Source: Myxococcales bacterium
GTDB lineage: Bacteria; Myxococcota_A; Polyangia; Polyangiales; Polyangiaceae
DNA: 64,000 bases
Direction: 5' to 3'
NCBI GenBank assembly: GCA_016712525.1
Contig: JADJQX010000007.1
Span: forward strand, 2,232,001 to 2,296,000
Shown: positions 1-7,738 of the stretch, piece by piece
How positions within the stretch are numbered: position 1 is the first letter of the stretch
Layout of the letters: the number at the start of each line of letters is the position of its first letter
Translations under genes and position numbers: made by a program
Notes under the pieces: model-generated
What the model was told of the DNA's origin: nothing
Databases searched by the model: none
Seen by the model: the letters and a program-made list of their open reading frames with translations, nothing else

Positions 1-1345
1 TCACGGCGCTCGGCTGGGCCTTACGTTTTCGAGAGTCTTTCGGGTCCTTGCCCGCGCCCTTGGCTTGGGCGTTCGGGACCACCGCGCGCAGGAACCCCAT
101 GCCTTCGGCCTCGGCGATCCGCTCGGCCGCGCGCGGCACGCTCCTCACCTCGCCCGAGAGCCCGAGCTCACCGAAGGCCACGAGGTTCTCGGGGAGCGGC
201 CTGTCGCGGAGGCTCGACGCGAGCGCCAAGGCGACGGCCAGGTCTGCCGCCGGTTCGTCGATGCGAGCTCCCCCCGCGACGCTCACGAACACGTCGCACC
301 CCGAGAGCGCGAGCCCCGCCTTTCGCTCGAGCACTGCGAGGATCATCGCGAGGCGCGCGCCGTCGACGCCGACGACCGTGCGACGCGGGGCCCCGTGCGA
401 GAAGGGAGACACGAGCGCCTGGATCTCGACGAGCATCGGGCGCGAGCCTTCGCACGTCGCGCAGATGACGCTCCCGGAGGCGTGGGCCTGCCGTTCGGCC
501 AAGAAGAGCGCGCTCGGGTTCTCGACGCACGCCATGCCCTCCGCGGTCATCTCGAAGACGCCGACCTCGGTGGCGCTGCCGAAGCGGTTCTTCCGTGCGC
601 GCAGGGAGCGGAACGCGTGACCGCGCTCACCTTCGAACTCGAGCACCGTGTCGACGAGGTGCTCGAGCACCTTCGGCCCTGCGATGGAGCCATCTTTCGT
701 GACGTGGCCCACGAGGAAACACGCCACGTTCTCGCGCTTGCACACCTCGACGACGCGGCTCGCGACCTCGCGGAGCTGGCTCACGGTGCCCGCGGCGCTC
801 TCGAGCGCGCTCGAGCGGATGGTCTGGACGCTGTCGACCACCATGGCCTCCGGGCGAACGTCGCTCGTCGCCGCGAGCACGGCCTCGAGCTCGTTCTCGG
901 CGAGGACGAAGAGCGTCTCGCCTCCCGCGCCGAGGCGCTTCGCGCGTGACGCCGTCTGCCCCGCGCTCTCCTCTCCCGAGACGTAGAGCGTCTTGACCCC
1001 GCGGGCGGACAGACCCGCGAGCGCCTGCAGGAGGAGCGTCGATTTTCCGACGCCAGGATCGCCACCGAGCAGCACGACGCTGCCGCGGACGAGCCCACCT
1101 CCGAGCACACGATCGAGCTCGCCGATGCCCGTCTCGACACGCTCGTGCGCGTCGGCCGCGACGTGACCTATCGGGACGGCCCGGCTCGCCCCCGAGGGCT
1201 TGGTGGCGGACGCCCGCGACGAGGACGCGTGGGACCGCTCCTCGACGAGCGAGTTCCACTCCTGGCAGGTCGTGCAGCGCCCGAGCCACCTCGGGCTCGT
1301 GGCGCCACACGCCTGGCAGACGTACTGGGTCGTGACCTTGGCCAA
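1..1345 (-). CDS. radA: DNA repair protein RadA (C-terminal end beyond window)
   Basis: RadA is a RecA-like ATPase with a Lon-like domain that promotes branch migration during homologous recombination in the cytoplasm. The reading frame gives an N-terminal zinc finger with two CxxC pairs (residues 10-13 and 24-27), a Walker A motif GGDPGVGKST, the family signature KNRFG, and a C-terminal Lon-protease-like half with a GGARIDEPAADLAVALA stretch. About 448 residues are present and the frame is still open at base 1, so only the last few residues are missing. I chose the TTG at 1345 because it gives the typical start MAKVTTQYVCQACG; no ATG fits. It lies 20 bases downstream of a lipoprotein gene on the same strand, so the two may be cotranscribed. 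The identification is firm; the start codon is likely but not certain. Confidence 0.95.
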   Translation of the reverse strand, partial: MAKVTTQYVCQACGATSPRWLGRCTTCQEWNSLVEERSHASSSRASATKPSGASRAVPIGHVAADAHERVETGIGELDRVLGGGLVRGSVVLLGGDPGVGKSTLLLQALAGLSARGVKTLYVSGEESAGQTASRAKRLGAGGETLFVLAENELEAVLAATSDVRPEAMVVDSVQTIRSSALESAAGTVSQLREVASRVVEVCKRENVACFLVGHVTKDGSIAGPKVLEHLVDTVLEFEGERGHAFRSLRARKNRFGSATEVGVFEMTAEGMACVENPSALFLAERQAHASGSVICATCEGSRPMLVEIQALVSPFSHGAPRRTVVGVDGARLAMILAVLERKAGLALSGCDVFVSVAGGARIDEPAADLAVALALASSLRDRPLPENLVAFGELGLSGEVRSVPRAAERIAEAEGMGFLRAVVPNAQAKGAGKDPKDSRKRKAQPSAV

Positions 1346-1365
1346 ACCTGAGCTCGCGCGCTCGA

Positions 1366-2313
1366 TCAGGGAGGCGGGCAGGTCGTGGCGGCGAGGGTGC
1401 ACACCGGGCCCGGCGTGCCGCAGTGCTTCGTGCAGCGCGCGCTCCCCGTGCACGCACCAGGACCGCTGCTGCAGTCTTTGTGGCAGCGCCCGCTCTTGGC
1501 GACGAAGACGTACGTGGGGGCGCACTTTCCGCCGATGGCGGGCACCTCGGGGAGGGTGGGGATCGGCGCCGCGCCGGCGTCGACGATGGCGGGAGGCGCG
1601 GACGCGTCTTTGGTGGTCGTGGGGGCACCGGCGTCGGCGGGGTGCGGGTGGAAGGGCACGCACGTGGTGACCCCGTCACCCGCCTTGCCGTTCACGATTT
1701 TGTTCGCCGAGCCTTTGCAGGCCTGGCCGGTCGGGCACTCCTTGTCCTCGGCGCAGATCTTGGCGCACGTGGGCTCGTCGACCATGACGAGCGTGAGACC
1801 CGCGGCGCACGACGTCGGGGGCTTGGGGGCGCCCGCGTCGGCCTTGACGACCACGCCGCCGTCCGTCTTGACGACGGTCGTGGGGACCGCCGCGCCACCG
1901 AGGGAGGGCGCGAACATCCAGCCCATGAGCGTCTCGCTCGCGTTCTTGGGGTTCGCGAACGTCGCGAGGACGTAGTGCTCACGCTGCGCGATTTGTGTCA
2001 CCACCGTGCCCTTGGGGAGCACCGCGACCTGCGGCCCGTTCGGGGGCGATTCGCGCGCCACGAGCGACACGGCGGTCACCGTCGCCTGCACGTCGGCGAG
2101 CTTCGTCTCTTCGCCGAAGCGGGCGATGTCGTCGGCGTTCGACGCGAGCGGCGCGGGCTTGGAGGGCGGCGGCTCGCTCGGGGGCGCTTCGGTGGACGAA
2201 GGCTCCGCCGTGGGCTCGGACCCGGCATCTTCGACCGGCTGCTTCTTCTTGCAGTGGACGACCGAGACGAGAGAGAGGGAGATCAGCGCGAGGAGGGCGA
2301 AGGGGCGTTTCAT
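1366..2313 (-). CDS. Secreted Cys-rich lipoprotein with SH3-like segment
   Basis: This 315-residue protein has an N-terminal signal peptide ending at a cysteine (LVSVVHC), so it is probably a lipoprotein, although His at -1 is not a standard lipobox residue. A Pro/Glu/Ser-rich linker follows. Residues of about 70-140 resemble a bacterial SH3-like domain (a KGTVVTQIA...YVLATF...GWMF pattern). The C-terminal half has two Cys-rich modules of the C-x(3)-C-x(6)-C type common in myxobacterial surface proteins. It could bind cell wall or metal, but no enzyme motif is visible and I infer no function. It is divergent from the kinase gene at 2473 and upstream of radA on its own strand. Confidence 0.75.
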   Translation of the reverse strand: MKRPFALLALISLSLVSVVHCKKKQPVEDAGSEPTAEPSSTEAPPSEPPPSKPAPLASNADDIARFGEETKLADVQATVTAVSLVARESPPNGPQVAVLPKGTVVTQIAQREHYVLATFANPKNASETLMGWMFAPSLGGAAVPTTVVKTDGGVVVKADAGAPKPPTSCAAGLTLVMVDEPTCAKICAEDKECPTGQACKGSANKIVNGKAGDGVTTCVPFHPHPADAGAPTTTKDASAPPAIVDAGAAPIPTLPEVPAIGGKCAPTYVFVAKSGRCHKDCSSGPGACTGSARCTKHCGTPGPVCTLAATTCPPP

Positions 2314-2472
2314 GCGGCAACGACGCTTTTCTCATGTTTCCCCCGGGCTGTCTCGGGCGATTCGGCCGAGCTTACGAAGGCGTGGGAAGGGCGGCGCGGA
2401 ACCCCGCGAACCCATTGTCGGATCGAGCCGTCGGCGCTTGTCGTCGCGTGGGGGAACGGGCACCATGAGGGA

Positions 2473-3714
2473 GTGGGGCTCTTCGACCGATTCCGCCGCG
2501 TTCCCGAGCCGCCACGGGCCACACCCGACACCTCGGCCCGCGAAGCCGCGCCACGCTTCACCGACACGGCCCCCGAGGCGCTCCCCCCCGAGCTCGCGCG
2601 CCTCTCCAAGGTCGGTCTCGAGGGTGGCCCGTCGGAGAACGAGGTGCTCGCGCTGCTCGGGAGCCTTCGATCGTCGCCCCTCGAAGGGCGCGCGCTCGAC
2701 GTCCTCTTTGCGTCGGCGCGAGGTCGCACCTTACCCGACACCGTGGCGCTCACGGCTGCCGCGATGCTCGTCGACCGCGGCGAACGTGCCCTCGCACTCG
2801 GAGTCCTCGGGCCCGTGCTCCACCCATCGGGGCTCCTCCTTCGCGCGGATCTGTCCGCCGAGGCGGGCGACGTACCGACCGCGCTCGCGTGCGTCGAACG
2901 TGTGCTCCTGAAGGACCTCGACCATCCCGGCGCGAAGGAGCGTCACGCCCGCTTCCGCGCGCTGCTCGGCCTCTCGGGCCCGCAGAGGCCCGTGAGCGCC
3001 GGGGCGACGATGGTCGCGCGCGAGTCGGACGCGCCCTTCGAGCTCCTTCGCGAGCTCGCCCGTGGAGGTGCCGGAGCCGTCTACGAGGCAGTCGATCGCG
3101 AGCTCGAGCGACGTGTCGCGCTCAAGGTCTACCACCACCCCGAGCGCGACGAGCCGCAGCTCCGTCACGAGGCCCGCGTGGCCGTCGCGCTCGCCGGGCC
3201 GGGCATCGTGCGTGTCTACGACGTCGACCCGGAGCACGGGTGGCTCGCCCTCTCGTGGGCGCGGCTCGGCTCGTTCCGCGAGCACGTCCGCGCGCGTGAC
3301 GCGCGAGTCCTCGCCCCCGTCGCGCGGTGGCTCTTCCCTCTCACGGCCACCCTCGCGAGGGTCCACGCCGCCGGCTGGGTGCATCACGACGTCAAGCCGG
3401 CGAACGTCCTCTTGCACGACGAGGCCACCCCGCTCCTCACGGACTTCGGCATCGCTCGACGCGTGGGCGAGCCGAGCCCAGCGGGCAGCCTCGGGTACGT
3501 CTCTCCGGAGCGCCTCGCCGGCCGCGCGAGCGACCCACGCGACGACGTGTACGGCCTCGGCCGCATGCTCGAGGACGTGCTCGAGGCGCTCGGTCCGTCA
3601 CCCGAGACGAGCGCGTTCCGACCCCTCGCGTCGGTGTGCACGGGCCCCGATCGGGAGCGTCCCGCCGACGCACGTGCACTCTACACACGTCTTCGCGTCG
3701 AGCTCCGTGTCTGA
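2473..3714 (+). CDS. Eukaryote-like serine/threonine protein kinase
   Basis: This 413-residue protein has an N-terminal helical region of about 180 residues that I do not recognise, then a Hanks-type kinase domain. The Gly-rich loop (ELARGGAGAVYEA, 194-206), the ATP lysine K218 in VALKVY, an alpha-C glutamate near 233, the catalytic loop HHDVKPANVLL (D306, N311) and DFG (324-326) are all present, so it should be catalytically active. HHD replaces the usual HRD. There is no membrane segment, so it is probably cytoplasmic. The start is a GTG giving MGLFDRFRR; the Shine-Dalgarno is weak and the upstream open frame has no better codon. Its end overlaps the start of the rhodanese-ThiF gene by 8 bases, so the two are probably translated together. 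Confidence 0.88.
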   Translation: MGLFDRFRRVPEPPRATPDTSAREAAPRFTDTAPEALPPELARLSKVGLEGGPSENEVLALLGSLRSSPLEGRALDVLFASARGRTLPDTVALTAAAMLVDRGERALALGVLGPVLHPSGLLLRADLSAEAGDVPTALACVERVLLKDLDHPGAKERHARFRALLGLSGPQRPVSAGATMVARESDAPFELLRELARGGAGAVYEAVDRELERRVALKVYHHPERDEPQLRHEARVAVALAGPGIVRVYDVDPEHGWLALSWARLGSFREHVRARDARVLAPVARWLFPLTATLARVHAAGWVHHDVKPANVLLHDEATPLLTDFGIARRVGEPSPAGSLGYVSPERLAGRASDPRDDVYGLGRMLEDVLEALGPSPETSAFRPLASVCTGPDRERPADARALYTRLRVELRV

Positions 3715-4771
3715 GATCACGGCAGAGGAGCTCGCGGCCTGGCTCGGCGGCGAGGGCGACCGACCGATCGTCGTCGACGTCCGAGAGCCGCACGAGGTCG
3801 CGACGGGGACGATCGCGAGCGCGTGGGTCTCGCCGCTCTCGGCCGGCCTCGACGACCTCGTGCGTCGCCTCCCGGACGGCGCGCACGTCGTGCTCGTGTG
3901 CGCGCGGGGGGAGCGGGCCAAGAGGGCACAATCAACAATAGATTCGTCGCTTTACGCCTCCATCAGGGTCCTCCGCGGCGGCATGGCGACGTGGGAGGCG
4001 GAGGGGCACCCCGTGGCGCGCGACGCGGCGCTCGACGGGCTCGACGCGCGCGCCTTCGACCGCCAGATGCGTCTCCCCGAGGTCGGCCCCCACGGACAAG
4101 CGAAGCTCGCGCGTGCGCGTGTGGCCGTCGTCGGCGCCGGCGGGCTCGGCTGCCCCGTGCTCCTTTACCTCGCAGCCGCCGGCGTCGGGCACCTCACGGT
4201 CATCGACTTCGACACGGTGGCGATCGAGAACCTCCACCGCCAGATCCTCTACGGCCCCGGCGACGTCGGCACACCGAAGGTCTCGGCGGCGGGCGCGGCG
4301 CTCGCGCGGCTCCATCCTCACGTCCACGTCGCAGGTCACGTCGCCCGCTTCGGAGACGACACGGCCCACCTCCTCGCAGGCCACGACGTCGTCGTCGACG
4401 CGACCGACTCCTTCGGCGCTCGTTCGGCCGTGAATCGCGCCGCGCTCGCGCATCGGATCCCCGCCGTGCTCGGCGCCGTGTCCCGGTTCGAGGGTCAGGT
4501 CATGACGCACCTCCCGGGGACCCCCTGCTACGCGTGTCTCCACCCGGAGCCCCCGGCGCCGGGGCTCTCGCGTTCGTGCTCCGAAGAGGGGGTGCTCGGG
4601 GTGGTGCCGGGCATCGTCGGATTGCTCCAAGCGAGCGAGGTCCTCAAGGTGCTGCTCGGGATCGGGGAGCCTCTCGCAGGGCGGCTGCTCACCTTCGACG
4701 CGCGCTCGGCGCGGTTTCTGACCTTGCGCCTCGAGCGCGACACGTCGTGCCCGGCTTGTGCCAGGGCATGA
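3707..4771 (+). CDS. Rhodanese-ThiF/MoeB fusion, sulfur-carrier adenylyltransferase
   Basis: This 354-residue protein joins an N-terminal rhodanese domain (about 1-105) to an E1-like ThiF/MoeB domain (about 112-354). The rhodanese loop CARGER begins with the persulfide cysteine C65. The E1 part has GAGGLG (143-148), an acidic VIDFD, NLHRQ, ATDSF and the zinc pairs C274/C277 and C348/C351. By family knowledge such proteins adenylate the C-terminal glycine of a sulfur carrier (MoaD, ThiS or CysO type) and pass sulfur to it. In the common MoeB-rhodanese proteins the rhodanese domain is C-terminal; here the order is reversed. The GTG start at 3707 overlaps the kinase stop. A strong hairpin terminator follows the stop directly. 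The exact carrier cannot be told from sequence. Confidence 0.88.
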   Translation: MSEITAEELAAWLGGEGDRPIVVDVREPHEVATGTIASAWVSPLSAGLDDLVRRLPDGAHVVLVCARGERAKRAQSTIDSSLYASIRVLRGGMATWEAEGHPVARDAALDGLDARAFDRQMRLPEVGPHGQAKLARARVAVVGAGGLGCPVLLYLAAAGVGHLTVIDFDTVAIENLHRQILYGPGDVGTPKVSAAGAALARLHPHVHVAGHVARFGDDTAHLLAGHDVVVDATDSFGARSAVNRAALAHRIPAVLGAVSRFEGQVMTHLPGTPCYACLHPEPPAPGLSRSCSEEGVLGVVPGIVGLLQASEVLKVLLGIGEPLAGRLLTFDARSARFLTLRLERDTSCPACARA

Positions 4772-4801
4772 AAAAGGCGAGGAACCCGTCCTCGCCTTCT
4801 T
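4771..4801. terminator. Bidirectional hairpin terminator
   Basis: GGCGAGGA (4776-4783) pairs with TCCTCGCC (4789-4796), extended by AA/TT pairs, with A residues on one side and T residues on the other. It starts at the last base of the rhodanese-ThiF stop codon and lies between two convergent genes, so it can serve both strands. Confidence 0.8.
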
Positions 4802-4913
4802 CACGAATCTCGTATTTTCAAAGAGTAAGGAAGCAGTGGCGGGGCGTCAGAGGCGACCGACGGATCGTCGTCCGCCTCTTCCTACCCAGGGCGCTCGCGG
4901 CAGCCGCTCGCGC

Positions 4914-6206
4914 TCAGTCCTTGACGCCGTCGATCATCTCTTGCGGCTTCGTCGGCGCGGTCGGGCCGTGCTCGGCGTTGGCCTCGGGCTCGGACGGCTC
5001 GGCGTCGGGCGCCGCGAACGACGGCGCGTCCGCCTTCGCCGCGCGGGGCGGCCACTCGGTCACGTACTTGGGCGCCTCGCCCGGGCCGCTCGCGTCGATC
5101 CACGAGACGTGGCCGGCCCCGGGATCGCGCACGTCCACGTGGACGAACGACGAGTTCGGGTAGTAGCCGCAGCCCGTGTCGGGGATGCTCTTGCAGAAGG
5201 CGACGAGCTCCTCGTTGTCGACGCCCTCGAGGCGGACGTCCATCGCGCGGCCGTGCGAGTGGAGGCTGCCCGTCGAGTTGGGGCGGTACCCCGACACGAC
5301 GTTCACGCGCACCGTGCGCCCGGCCTTCTTGAAGTGGGTCGCGATGAGATCGAGGCGCTCGACGAGGCCGGGATCGACGCGCTTGACGGTCGACGGGAGG
5401 ACGTCGTCCTTCTTCTCGTTGGGCTTCTGGGTCTTCGCTTTGGAGAGCGACTCGGCGTTTTTGCTCGACGTCAGGTCAAGCAGGGGTCGGGCGACCTGAG
5501 AGGGCCGCAAGACCACGCTGAGCCGCTCCAAGGCAAAAGGGGCGAGGCCCCCTTCGCAGCGTTGGAGCGCGAATTTGTCGACCTCGGCGCCGCGAACGAG
5601 CTCGACGGCGTCGTGGAAACAAGGAGCCTTCGGGGCCTCGGCGCGGCGGCCGTCCTTCTTGTCGGCCTTCGGCTCGACCTTGTCGCCGTGGCCCTTCTTC
5701 TTCGGGGCCGCGTCGTGTTTGTCGGCCTTGTGCTCGACCTTGTCGGCCTTGTGCTCGGCCTTCTCGGCTTTGTGCTCGGCCTTCTTGGGGGCGTCGTGGG
5801 TGGCCTTCTTCGACGCCTCGGGCTCCGCCTTCTCGGAGGGCTTCTCGGCCTTCTCGATCATCGAAGCGGGGAGGAGCGGGAGCTCCTTCTTTCCCCGACC
5901 GGCGTGCTCCTGGTGGCGCGCCGAGACCTTCGACACGAGCACGCCGTGCGTGACTTGGGGCTCGTGGTGGGAGAAGTCGTCGTGCTTCGCCGAGCCCTTC
6001 GCGTGCGCGTCGTGCTCGTGGCCCTTGTCGGCCTTCAGGACCTTCTTGTCGTTCTTCTTGCCGGGGCCCTTCGCGTGCTTCTGCGCGGGAGCGGCAGCGG
6101 CGGGCTTTTCCGTCTTGTTCGCGGGCTTTTTGCCGCTCTGCTCCGCGGCGCTCGCCGACAGCGGGACGAGGAGCGCGAGCGCTACGAGTGAGGCGAGACG
6201 CTTCAT
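4914..6206 (-). CDS. Secreted M15/DUF882-type peptidase with Lys/His-rich linker
   Basis: This 430-residue protein has a clear signal peptide (MKRLASLVALALLVPLSASAA). A long low-complexity linker of Lys, Ala, His and Glu follows (about 25-190), including repeated EHKAEKAEHKADK-type units. The C-terminal domain carries the zinc motif SxHxxGxAxD (S314, H316, D323) and a later FVHVDV with H356. This is the arrangement of DUF882/peptidase M15 enzymes, which cut the peptide part of peptidoglycan. It should act in the periplasm. The linker may bind polyanions or metal. A good Shine-Dalgarno (GGAGGG) precedes the ATG. It is divergent from the Cys-rich protein at 6355. Confidence 0.82.
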   Translation of the reverse strand: MKRLASLVALALLVPLSASAAEQSGKKPANKTEKPAAAAPAQKHAKGPGKKNDKKVLKADKGHEHDAHAKGSAKHDDFSHHEPQVTHGVLVSKVSARHQEHAGRGKKELPLLPASMIEKAEKPSEKAEPEASKKATHDAPKKAEHKAEKAEHKADKVEHKADKHDAAPKKKGHGDKVEPKADKKDGRRAEAPKAPCFHDAVELVRGAEVDKFALQRCEGGLAPFALERLSVVLRPSQVARPLLDLTSSKNAESLSKAKTQKPNEKKDDVLPSTVKRVDPGLVERLDLIATHFKKAGRTVRVNVVSGYRPNSTGSLHSHGRAMDVRLEGVDNEELVAFCKSIPDTGCGYYPNSSFVHVDVRDPGAGHVSWIDASGPGEAPKYVTEWPPRAAKADAPSFAAPDAEPSEPEANAEHGPTAPTKPQEMIDGVKD

Positions 6207-6354
6207 GATCACCCTCCAGTGGGGAGGCGCACATCGAATGGTGCGCGTGTCGTGAGTTGTCCCACATCCCCTCACCTCGACCCAAAATAGCCGCGTCGAT
6301 TTTCGAAAGGCCTTCTCCCGCCGCGCGAGAGGGGCGAAGAACGGAGCCTCACCG

Positions 6355-6771
6355 ATGGACAAGACCACCTTCGACGCGCGCCTCCGAGAGCTCCTCTCCG
6401 CCCACCACAAGACCACGCGAAACGCCGGCTGCATCGGCTGCGAGAGCTGCGAGGGCTGCGTCGACTGCACCTTCTGTACACGCTGCACGAAGACGGTGCG
6501 CTCGAACTACTGCGACGACTGTCACGGGTGCACCGAGTGCTCGCACTGCACGACGAGCCGCGATCTCCACGGATGCACCCACTGCCACGGCAGCGAGCGG
6601 TGCCGCGCGTCCGCGTACCTCGTGCGGTCGTTCGACTGCTCGTCGTGCACCTACTGCTATGGCTGCGTGGGCCTCACGCGGAAGGACTTCCACATCTTGA
6701 ACGAGCCCTACGATCGCTCGACGTACTTCGCGAAGGTGAAGGAGCTCGAGAAGGCGCTGGGGCGGAAGTGA
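6355..6771 (+). CDS. Small Cys-rich protein, CxxC repeats
   Basis: This 138-residue protein has over 20 cysteines, nearly all in tandem C-x(2)-C spacing between residues 26 and 105, with interspersed His. A short tail reads FHILNEPYDRSTYFAKV. It has no signal peptide and no membrane segment. The pattern suggests several bound zinc ions or iron-sulfur clusters. The end (C-x-G-C-V-G-L followed by ILNEPY) resembles a motif I associate with uncharacterised bacterial Cys-rich proteins; I cannot name the family. A GGAG Shine-Dalgarno precedes the ATG. The stop overlaps the GTG start of dtd by 4 bases (GTGA), so the two are coupled. Confidence 0.8.
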   Translation: MDKTTFDARLRELLSAHHKTTRNAGCIGCESCEGCVDCTFCTRCTKTVRSNYCDDCHGCTECSHCTTSRDLHGCTHCHGSERCRASAYLVRSFDCSSCTYCYGCVGLTRKDFHILNEPYDRSTYFAKVKELEKALGRK

Positions 6772-7217
6772 GGGCGGTCGTCCAGAGGGTGTCTTCGGGC
6801 AAGGTGACCGTCGCCGGAGAGACCACGGGAGAGATCGGGCGCGGGCTCGTCGTGTACCTCGGGTGCGGCAAAGGCGACACGGACGTGGACGCCGACTGGA
6901 TGCTCGAGAAGATCCTGAACCTCCGCATCTTCGAGAACGACGCCGGGAAAATGGACCTCTCGGTGCTCGACGTGGGCGGGGCGCTGCTCGTCGTGAGCCA
7001 GTTCACCTTGTTCGGCGACGTCCGCAAGGGGCGACGGCCGAGCTTCGAGTCGGCGATGGGCCCGGTGGAGGCGAAGACCCTCTACGAGACCTTCTGCGAG
7101 AAGGCCCGCGCCCGGGTGACCGTGGGCACCGGCAGGTTCCAGGCCGAGATGTCGATCACGCAGGCGAACGAGGGGCCCGTCACGATTTGGCTCGAGAGCC
7201 CGAAACGTGGAGAATGA
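6768..7217 (+). CDS. dtd: D-aminoacyl-tRNA deacylase
   Basis: Dtd hydrolyses D-amino acids (and glycine) from mischarged tRNAs, a cytoplasmic proofreading step. The 149-residue length is normal. The two hallmark motifs are present: SQFTLFGD in the middle and NEGPVT near the C-terminus, and the N-terminus MRAVVQRVSSGKV is typical. The GTG start overlaps the preceding Cys-rich gene stop by 4 bases. Identification is firm. Confidence 0.96.
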   Translation: MRAVVQRVSSGKVTVAGETTGEIGRGLVVYLGCGKGDTDVDADWMLEKILNLRIFENDAGKMDLSVLDVGGALLVVSQFTLFGDVRKGRRPSFESAMGPVEAKTLYETFCEKARARVTVGTGRFQAEMSITQANEGPVTIWLESPKRGE

Positions 7218-7221
7218 CGCC

Positions 7222-7690
7222 GTGAGCGACGCTCCCTCCGAGACGAACGACACCGAGGCACCGGCCGACGAGACGAGCGAGGCGACCGCGGCCGAGCCCG
7301 CCGTGGCGAAGGACCCCTCCCCGTCGGCCGATGCTGCCTCCGCGAACGCCGCGGGCGAAGCGACGCCGGACGCTCTCTTCGAGGCCCTCTGGCGCAGGGT
7401 CGACGAAGCGTGGGACGACGACCAAACCCCACGTCGCGATCCTCGAGCATGCCATTCGCTCGGAGCTCTTGCCCGAGCTCGCGGGCCGCTACCGTTCCCA
7501 GAAAGACGTGGCGGGTCGTGAGGAGCGCGCCAAAAAGAAGCTCGACGGCATCGTGATCGCGGCCACCCACATGCTCATGGCCACGAAGAGCGAGCCGCCG
7601 AAGAAAGCGCCGTGGCAGCTCACCGCGAGCGTCGCCATCGTGTGTGTCGTCGTGCTCGTGTGGCTCGCGTTCAAAATCGTGCGCCCCTGA
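7222..7690 (+). pseudogene. Frameshifted membrane-anchored protein (possibly sequencing error)
   Basis: Two overlapping frames together make one protein of about 155 residues. The first part, from the GTG at 7222 (preceded by GGAG), is an acidic Ala/Glu/Asp-rich region ending in LWRRVDEAWDDD. The second part reads HVAILEHAIRSELLPELAGRYRS, a basic stretch, then a single C-terminal membrane helix (WQLTASVAIVCVVVLVWLAF) and a short basic tail. Removing one C from the run at 7427-7430 (or at 7422-7423) joins them cleanly. The membrane helix and helical core look conserved in style, so a one-base sequencing or assembly error is as likely as a real mutation. The function is not known. It sits 4 bases after dtd. 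Confidence 0.65.
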
Positions 7691-7706
7691 GCCGAGAGCG
7701 ACGGTG

Positions 7707-7728
7707 CGCCCTCGATCCGTCGAGGGCG
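7707..7728. terminator. Hairpin between convergent genes
   Basis: CGCCCTCGA (7707-7715) and TCGAGGGCG (7720-7728) form a perfect 9-bp stem with a 4-base loop between the convergent ends of the frameshifted gene and pdxA. There is no T-tract, so intrinsic termination is plausible rather than certain. Confidence 0.5.
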
Positions 7729-7738
7729 GGTGCGCGAA

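Noticed and set aside
1423..2472. Upstream extension of the kinase frame
   Set aside because: It overlaps the lipoprotein gene on the other strand and has no kinase-like or other domain; the GTG at 2473 gives a normal N-terminus.
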